A DNA stretch of 64,000 nucleotides from Halorubrum sp. JWXQ-INN 858 (lineage in GTDB: Archaea; Halobacteriota; Halobacteria; Halobacteriales; Haloferacaceae): positions 494,976-558,975 of the forward strand of contig NZ_WUAX01000016.1 of assembly GCF_009806985.1 (NCBI RefSeq), given 5' to 3'. Both the position numbers and the translations under genes were made by a program. Within the stretch, counting starts at the first letter, position 1. Each line of letters begins with the position of its first letter. The notes beneath the pieces were generated by a model that saw nothing but the letters and a program-made list of their open reading frames with translations, had not been told where the DNA came from and made no database searches. Below are positions 59,627-64,000 of the stretch, piece by piece.

Positions 59627-60025
59627 ATGGCCCTGAAGAAAGCCCTCTACTACGGCGCGATCGCGATCGCGATCCTGATCGCCGTCACCGTCGTCGTCTC
59701 GGTCCTCACGACGATCCTGAGCCTCGCGTGGGCGATCGTCTCGGCGGCGGTGTCGCTCGCCGTCCTGCTCGGGCTCGTCTACGTCGCCTATCGGGTCGGC
59801 AAATGGCTGTTCGGCGGAAGCGACCGCGGCGGAAGGACGACGGACGGGATCGGGACCTCCGGGTCGTCGACGACGAGCGAGCCGGCCGACCCGCAGGAGC
59901 GCCTCCGCATGCAGTACGTCGAGGGGCAGATCAGCGAGGCGGAGTTCGAGCGCCGGATCGAACGCGAGCTCGAAACCGAGTCCGTCGAGGACGAACTGGA
60001 TAGGGAACTGAACCGCGAGCGGTGA
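59627..60025 (+). CDS. Membrane protein with C-terminal SHOCT domain
   Basis: This 132-residue protein has two hydrophobic helices (residues about 8-35 and 36-60) after MALKKALYYGAI, then a Gly/Ser/Thr-rich linker, then a SHOCT domain (DPQERLRMQYVEGQISEAEFERRIEREL) near the C-terminus. SHOCT domains are short two-helix modules common in haloarchaeal membrane proteins and thought to mediate oligomerisation. It diverges from leuS. The start ATG 59627 is the only one near the first helix. Confidence 0.85.
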   Translation: MALKKALYYGAIAIAILIAVTVVVSVLTTILSLAWAIVSAAVSLAVLLGLVYVAYRVGKWLFGGSDRGGRTTDGIGTSGSSTTSEPADPQERLRMQYVEGQISEAEFERRIERELETESVEDELDRELNRER

Positions 60026-60139
60026 GCGGGACAGCCCCCGCAGCCACCCGATCAACGGTGCTCTCCCGGCTGATCGCGGTCCCCGACCGATCGTGTTCCT
60101 CGATCACCCGTGCTTCCCGACCGATCGTGAGCGGTCGGT
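60026..60139. other. Short spacer with an inverted and a direct repeat
   Basis: The 14-base word cccgaccgatcgtg occurs twice (60081-60094 and 60116-60129). No gene is seen between the convergent SHOCT and transporter genes. Confidence 0.5.
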
Positions 60140-60838
60140 CTACTCCCGAACCGCACGCACGACGAGGTAGACGAACGGCGTGTCGACGACCGCGATTAGC
60201 AGCTTGAGCAGGTACTGCCCGACGACGAGCGTCGCCGCCGCGCCGATCGGCATCGACATTCCGATCCCGAGGACCGCTGGCGCGACGACGAACGCGACTC
60301 CGACGAAGATCACGGTGTCGAGGACCTGGCTGGTCGCCGTCGAAGCGAGGTTGCGGAGCCACAGCTTTCCCGGCCCGGTTCGGTCGCGGATCGCGTGGAA
60401 GACGACGACGTCGTAGTTCTGGCTGACGACGTACGCGAGCAGGCTCCCGATAACGACGTTCGTCGCGGGGCCGAGCGCGGTGTCGAAGGCGGCGGCGACC
60501 TCGGGGTCGATCCCGGGCGACGCGAGCGTCGACCACACCAGCGCGAGGACGACGAAGTTCATCGCGAACGCGACGTTGACGACGACCTGCGCCGCGCGCC
60601 GGCCGTACAGCTCGGCATAGCAGTCCGACGCGAAGAAGGTGACCGCGTACGCGATCGCCGCGCCGGGGAGGAGGATCTCCGGGCCGATCGCGGGCAGCGC
60701 CACCGGGAGCGGCAGGGCGAGGATCTTCGCGGCCGTCACCTGCGCGGTCGCGAGCGCGGTGACGAACAGCGCGACGAGCGCGACCTGCGCCACCGCGGGG
60801 CGATCGAGCGGGTCGCCGGCGTACGGGTGCTCACTCAT
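60140..60838 (-). CDS. Queuosine/archaeosine precursor transporter (VUT/YhhQ family)
   Basis: This 232-residue integral membrane protein has six helices. The VUT (YhhQ) family pattern [34 protein letters not shown] is complete, with the conserved Asp and Glu-x-Tyr-Gly. The late helices carry [19 protein letters not shown]. In archaea the likely cargo is preQ0 or a related deazapurine for archaeosine tRNA modification. The start ATG 60838 lies inside the end of the RHH regulator gene, 8 bases overlapped, so translation is probably coupled. Confidence 0.9.
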   Translation of the reverse strand: MSEHPYAGDPLDRPAVAQVALVALFVTALATAQVTAAKILALPLPVALPAIGPEILLPGAAIAYAVTFFASDCYAELYGRRAAQVVVNVAFAMNFVVLALVWSTLASPGIDPEVAAAFDTALGPATNVVIGSLLAYVVSQNYDVVVFHAIRDRTGPGKLWLRNLASTATSQVLDTVIFVGVAFVVAPAVLGIGMSMPIGAAATLVVGQYLLKLLIAVVDTPFVYLVVRAVRE

Positions 60839-61046
60839 CGCGCTCGGCGGGCTCGTCGTCCCCGTGGACCTCGGCCTCGTCGATCAGGCGACCGTGGCGC
60901 TCGTCGATCTCGTCGAGGACGTCCAGCGTCTTGCGGATCGACGCGCGGACGGCGTCGCTGCGGTTGACGAACTTCCCGTCGTCCCCGACGTGCTCGTCGA
61001 GGTCGGCGAGCAGCTCCCCCGGGATCTCGACGCTTATCTTGGGCAT
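60831..61046 (-). CDS. Ribbon-helix-helix (CopG/NikR-like) regulator
   Basis: This 71-residue protein starts [20 protein letters not shown], a beta strand and first helix of a ribbon-helix-helix DNA-binding fold, followed by [24 protein letters not shown]. It ends in an acidic tail. It lacks the C-terminal nickel-binding domain of full NikR. It overlaps the transporter gene by 8 bases and probably regulates that gene or its own promoter. A TATA-like sequence (aatataaacc) at about 61066-61075 lies 20-30 bases upstream on the minus strand. Confidence 0.86.
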   Translation of the reverse strand: MPKISVEIPGELLADLDEHVGDDGKFVNRSDAVRASIRKTLDVLDEIDERHGRLIDEAEVHGDDEPAERDE

Positions 61047-61304
61047 ACTCGAGGATTCTCTCTCGAATATAAACCTGCGTCGGATCGCGCCGACGGGTGG
61101 CGGTGCCACGCGATCGACCCGGGTGTGACGGTCCTGCATGGCCGCCTACGGAACGAAGCCCTTACAACCGAACGGTGGGTACGTTCGCCAACTCGCTGGA
61201 ACGGACGTCAGCGGGCACTCGCCGCCGCGCCGGGGGACCCGACGCGGGACGAGACGAAATGTGGCCGCCTCGCGGCTGAATCGCAAGCGTCCGTGGACAC
61301 GACA

Positions 61305-61895
61305 ATGGCACGAAGCTTCTACTCGCACATCAAGGAGGCATGGCAGTCCCCGAAGGAGGGGAAACTCGCAGAGCTGCAGTGGCAGCGCAAACAGGAGTGG
61401 CGCGACGAGGGCTCGATCGAGCGCATCGAGCGTCCCACCCGCCTCGACAAGGCCCGCGAGCTGGGCTACAAGGCGAAACAGGGCATCGTCGTCGCCCGCG
61501 TGAGCGTCCGGAAGGGCGGCGCGCGCAAGCAGCGACACAAGGCCGGCCGCCGCTCGAAGCGGCAGGGCGTCAACCGGCTCTCGCGGCGCAAGTCGATCCA
61601 GCGCATCGCCGAGGAGCGCGCCTCGCGGAAGTACCGCAACCTGCGCGTGCTCAACTCCTACTGGGTCGGTGAGGACGGCTCGCAGAAGTGGCACGAGGTC
61701 ATCCTCGTGGACCCCGCTCACCCCGCCATCGAGAACGACGACGACCTCAACTGGATCTGCTCGGACAAGCACAAGGGTCGCGCGTTCCGCGGGCTCACCT
61801 CCGCCGGCACGAAGGGCCGCGGACAGCGGAAACGCGGCAAGGGCACGGAGAAGACCCGACCGAGCGTCAGCGGTAACCGTCGCCGCGGCAAGTAA
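61305..61895 (+). CDS. rpl15e: 50S ribosomal protein L15e
   Basis: This 196-residue basic protein matches archaeal L15e over its length: [96 protein letters not shown], and [41 protein letters not shown]. It binds 23S rRNA in the large subunit. A long upstream region (about 258 bases) separates it from the divergent RHH gene. A T-rich run (gttttttac) near 61960 could terminate transcription. Confidence 0.96.
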   Translation: MARSFYSHIKEAWQSPKEGKLAELQWQRKQEWRDEGSIERIERPTRLDKARELGYKAKQGIVVARVSVRKGGARKQRHKAGRRSKRQGVNRLSRRKSIQRIAEERASRKYRNLRVLNSYWVGEDGSQKWHEVILVDPAHPAIENDDDLNWICSDKHKGRAFRGLTSAGTKGRGQRKRGKGTEKTRPSVSGNRRRGK

Positions 61896-62122
61896 CACGG
61901 TCGTCGACGGGGCGGTCGCGCCCCACCGGTCGCACACCACCGGTCGTACCTCGGTTCGCACGTTTTTTACACGGTTCTCGCACGCGGCTCCACACCGTTC
62001 ACAGACGTTTTTAAGGCGCTCGTTATCGCGATCCTACGATCCGCAGGCCGCCGCGGGGGCCCCGCCGACCCACCGCCCGTCCCGGTGGCGGCTTTATAGG
62101 CGTTCGGCGGATACCTCGGACC
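61896..62122. promoter_or_regulatory. L15e terminator region and UbaA promoter
   Basis: A T-run (gttttttac, 61960-61968) and another (cgtttttaag, 62008-62017) are terminator-like. The TATA box ggctttatag (62090-62099) lies about 26 bases before the ATG at 62123, predicting a leaderless ubaA transcript. Confidence 0.5.
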
Positions 62123-62935
62123 ATGAGTCTCTCGCTGGACGCCACACAGCTCGATCGGTACTCGAGACACATCATCATGGACGAGGTCGGGCCGGCGGGG
62201 CAGCAGCGGCTGCTGGAGGGTCGCGCGCTCGTCCTCGGTGCGGGCGGCCTCGGCTCGCCCGTCGTCCAGTACCTCGCGGCCGCGGGCGTCGGGACGCTCG
62301 GGATCGTCGACGACGACGTCGTCGAGCGATCGAACCTCCAGCGGCAGATCGTCCACGGCGACGCCGACGTCGGCGAGCCGAAGGTCGAATCGGCACGGCG
62401 GTACGTCGAACAGCTCAATCCCGACGTCGACGTGGAAACCCACGAGACGCGTCTCGACGTCGACAACGCCCGCGAGCTGATCGGGGACTACGACCTCGTC
62501 GTCGACTGTGCGGACAACTTCCGGACGCGGTACGTCGTCAACGACACCGCCCGGATCGAGGGCGTCCCCGTCGTTCACGGGGCCATCTACAAGTTCGAGG
62601 GACAGGCGACGACGCTCGTTCCCGGCGGCCCCTGCTACCGCTGTCTGTTCCCGGAAGCGCCCGAGCCCGGGACCGTCCCCGACTGCGCGACGACGGGCGT
62701 GCTCGGCGTGCTCCCCGGCACGGTCGGCTGCATCCAGGCGACCGAGGCGGCGAAGCTCCTGCTCGACGTCGGCGAGACGCTCGACGGGCGGCTCCTCTTT
62801 TATGACGCGATGGGGATGACCTTCGAGACCGTCGACTACGAGCGGAAGCCCGACTGTCCCGTCTGTGGCGCGGACGGGATCGACACGCTCGACGGGATCG
62901 ACTACACGGGCGGCTGTCGGATCGACGCGGACTGA
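62123..62935 (+). CDS. ubaA: SAMP-activating E1-like enzyme (UbaA; ThiF/MoeB/HesA)
   Basis: This 270-residue E1-like enzyme adenylates ubiquitin-like SAMP proteins for protein modification and for sulfur transfer (molybdopterin, thiolated tRNA). The nucleotide site is VLGAGGLGSPVVQYLAAAGVG, followed by the Asp/Arg pairs (IVDDDVVERSNLQRQ). The zinc cysteines CYRCLFPE and CPVCGADG are present, and the catalytic cysteine lies in VPDCATTGVLG. It is a single-domain E1 without rhodanese domain, as in Haloferax UbaA. The leaderless ATG is at 62123. Confidence 0.94.
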   Translation: MSLSLDATQLDRYSRHIIMDEVGPAGQQRLLEGRALVLGAGGLGSPVVQYLAAAGVGTLGIVDDDVVERSNLQRQIVHGDADVGEPKVESARRYVEQLNPDVDVETHETRLDVDNARELIGDYDLVVDCADNFRTRYVVNDTARIEGVPVVHGAIYKFEGQATTLVPGGPCYRCLFPEAPEPGTVPDCATTGVLGVLPGTVGCIQATEAAKLLLDVGETLDGRLLFYDAMGMTFETVDYERKPDCPVCGADGIDTLDGIDYTGGCRIDAD

Positions 62936-62965
62936 CGACGGCCGCGGACTGACGACGGCCGCGGG
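62927..62965 (+). repeat. 17-base tandem repeat containing the ubaA stop codon
   Basis: The unit gcggactgacgacggcc is at 62927-62943 and 62944-62960, with a short partial third. The first copy carries the ubaA stop (TGA, 62933-62935), and the second an identical TGA further downstream. Confidence 0.9.
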
Positions 62966-62995
62966 CGGACGGACACGGCCCGTCCCGTGACCGGC

Positions 62996-63388
62996 TCAGA
63001 ACGGCCGGTGTGCCGTTCCCGTCCCCGCATCCGCGCCGTCGTCGTCCCCCGCGAACCCCGACCGCACGCACCAGCGACAGTACCGGTACCCCGGGCGGTT
63101 GTCGGCACCGCAGTGGCGACAGACGACCACCTCCTCGGCCGCCGGCAGCGGCGGCGGGTCGATGGCCGGTTCGGTCCCGGTCCCGGTCCCCTGCCGCTCT
63201 CCGTCCTCGGCGGCAGCCGGCGATTCGTCGTGTTCGGCGGGTCGACCCGCCGCCTTCCCGGGTCGGCGGTCGTCCCCGTCACGGAGGAAGTCGCGAACGT
63301 CGTGATCGCCGCGGACGAACAGCCAGACGATCACGAGGTTGCCCACGAACACGGCGACGACGAGCAGGAGCAGTGTTTCCACCGCCAT
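62996..63388 (-). CDS. Membrane-anchored zinc-ribbon protein (DUF7577-like)
   Basis: This 130-residue protein has one N-terminal helix (ETLLLLVVAVFVGNLVIVWLFV, residues about 3-24), then an acidic/Pro-rich linker, and a C-terminal zinc ribbon CRHCGADNRPGYRYCRWC (about residues 89-106). The ribbon with GY(R/D)YC is like DUF7577 domains of haloarchaeal membrane proteins, in my recollection. Function unknown. It converges with the ubaA gene. Confidence 0.82.
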   Translation of the reverse strand: MAVETLLLLVVAVFVGNLVIVWLFVRGDHDVRDFLRDGDDRRPGKAAGRPAEHDESPAAAEDGERQGTGTGTEPAIDPPPLPAAEEVVVCRHCGADNRPGYRYCRWCVRSGFAGDDDGADAGTGTAHRPF

Positions 63389-63526
63389 ACATGGCGTGTG
63401 TTACCACTCAACAACCAAATGTGTCACGGTGGGGCGGGGAGGTCGACGAAGCCAGCCGAGCCGGTGGGACGGGGGAGCGGATCGGAACAGTCGGCTAGAA
63501 GGTCGATCGGAAGCAGGACCGATCGG

Positions 63527-63775
63527 TTAGCTGGCGTACGTCTCCTCGAGGTAGGCGACGATGTCGTCGCTCTCGGACATCCCCTCGATCCCGTTCGCCT
63601 CGTCGACGAGGACCGGGACGCCGGTCTGTCCGCTGACCGCCTCCACGTCGGTCCGTTCGCCGTGCGAACGGGGAACCGAGATCGAGTCGTACTCCAGGTC
63701 CAACTCGGCGAGTTTCTCCCTGACTTTCGCACAGTACGGACAGCCCTCGAGTTCGTACAGCTTCAGGTTCGTCAT
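63527..63775 (-). CDS. Glutaredoxin
   Basis: This 82-residue protein is a glutaredoxin-fold thiol-disulfide oxidoreductase. The active site CPYC is at residues 12-15 (YELEGCPYCAKVREKLAEL). TGVPVLVDEANGIEGMSESDDIVAYLEETYA gives the cis-Pro and C-terminal helix. In haloarchaea glutaredoxins work with gamma-glutamylcysteine rather than glutathione. It starts with ATG at 63775 (MTNLKLYELEG). Confidence 0.94.
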   Translation of the reverse strand: MTNLKLYELEGCPYCAKVREKLAELDLEYDSISVPRSHGERTDVEAVSGQTGVPVLVDEANGIEGMSESDDIVAYLEETYAS

Positions 63776-63870
63776 CGCCGGGACCTACGACGCCTACGGA
63801 TAAAGAAGTCGGCGGTAGATGCGAGCGGCGCACACGACCGTCGTGTGCGGGCGGGCGTGACGGAGCGCGA

Positions 63871-64000
63871 TCAGCCGCGTCGGCCGTCCCCACCGTCGGC
63901 CCGGGTTCCGAGCGGCGGGCGGGTTCGGTCCCGCGGGATCCGGTCGACGCGGCGGTCGTGGACGTCGGCGTGGCAGTCCGGACACAGCGTGAGCAGGTTC
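63871..64000 (-). CDS. HNH endonuclease, C-terminal fragment
   Basis: Only the last 43 residues are inside the window. The sequence NLLTLCPDCHADVHDRR has the CxxCH and His parts of an HNH nuclease domain, followed by an Arg-rich, Pro-rich tail ending at the stop at 63871-63873. HNH proteins of this type are common in haloarchaea, and their targets vary. The N-terminal part lies beyond the right edge. Confidence 0.75.
   Translation of the reverse strand, partial: NLLTLCPDCHADVHDRRVDRIPRDRTRPPLGTRADGGDGRRG

Overview
The window is a stretch of haloarchaeal chromosome, most like Halorubrum or a close relative. The evidence is very high GC, a strongly acidic proteome, TATA-type promoters (TTTATA or TTAA) about 25 bases before start codons with many leaderless starts, and archaeal marker genes: thermosome, CDP-archaeol synthase (carS), SepF, archaemetzincin, ribosomal protein L15e, the SAMP-activating E1 enzyme UbaA, and a tRNA-Ser(GGA). 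No insertion sequence, integrase, CRISPR array or rRNA gene is visible. The segment looks like core chromosome with many short minisatellite-like repeats between genes.

Layout. 1-9.9 kb: a truncated membrane protein, small conserved proteins, thioredoxin reductase, oligoendopeptidase F, an aldo/keto reductase, a saccharopine-dehydrogenase-like reductase, a fused AhbA/AhbB-type siroheme decarboxylase, two tiny genes (53 and 49 aa) and an anthranilate phosphoribosyltransferase paralogue. 9.9-16.5 kb: nadE, an internally duplicated membrane protein, a NUDIX pair, a DUF5787-like protein, a CBS protein and a flavin-dependent monooxygenase. 16.5-22.5 kb: an intergenic region with two perfect hairpins, dut, aconitase, a zinc-finger membrane protein, rimI, two adjacent half-size MgtE-like proteins and a small conserved protein. 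22.5-28.8 kb: a complete five-gene peptide ABC transporter operon. 29-42.3 kb: a GTPBP1-like GTPase, an M29 aminopeptidase, a TRAM protein, alanine dehydrogenase, thermosome, tRNA-Ser, RidA, carS, sepF, azf, a DUF309 protein, a HAD phosphatase, a repeat-expanded UPF0146 protein, archaemetzincin and a winged-helix protein. 42.3-50.5 kb: a YgfZ/GcvT protein, a NucS-like zinc-ribbon protein, a RimK-RimB fusion, a flavin-nucleotide-binding protein, a Ski2/Hel308-like helicase and an MFS transporter. 50.5-64 kb: a 43-residue hydrophobic peptide gene converging on a CHAT (caspase-like) protease gene, an aspartoacylase-like hydrolase, threonine synthase, two Hsp20 genes, leuS, a SHOCT membrane protein, an RHH regulator overlapping a preQ0-type transporter, rpl15e, ubaA, a zinc-ribbon membrane protein, glutaredoxin and a truncated HNH endonuclease.

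Working units. The peptide importer is one transcription unit (binding protein, two permeases, two ATPases) that could feed the peptidases encoded nearby (PepF, M29). The two half-MgtE proteins probably form one divalent cation transporter. The RHH regulator and the queuosine/archaeosine-precursor transporter overlap by 8 bases. The NUDIX gene overlaps a small membrane protein gene by 4 bases.

Most unusual. (1) The CHAT protease and the 43-aa peptide gene, whose stop codons overlap on opposite strands. (2) A recurrent pattern of short tandem duplications that include or abut stop codons, seen at about eight genes. (3) A six-unit, 9-base array of Shine-Dalgarno-like GGAGG sequences just before a start codon at 45.8 kb. 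(4) Two consecutive perfect hairpins behind a promoter-like element at 16.5 kb. Family names are from memory of sequence motifs; no database search was possible.
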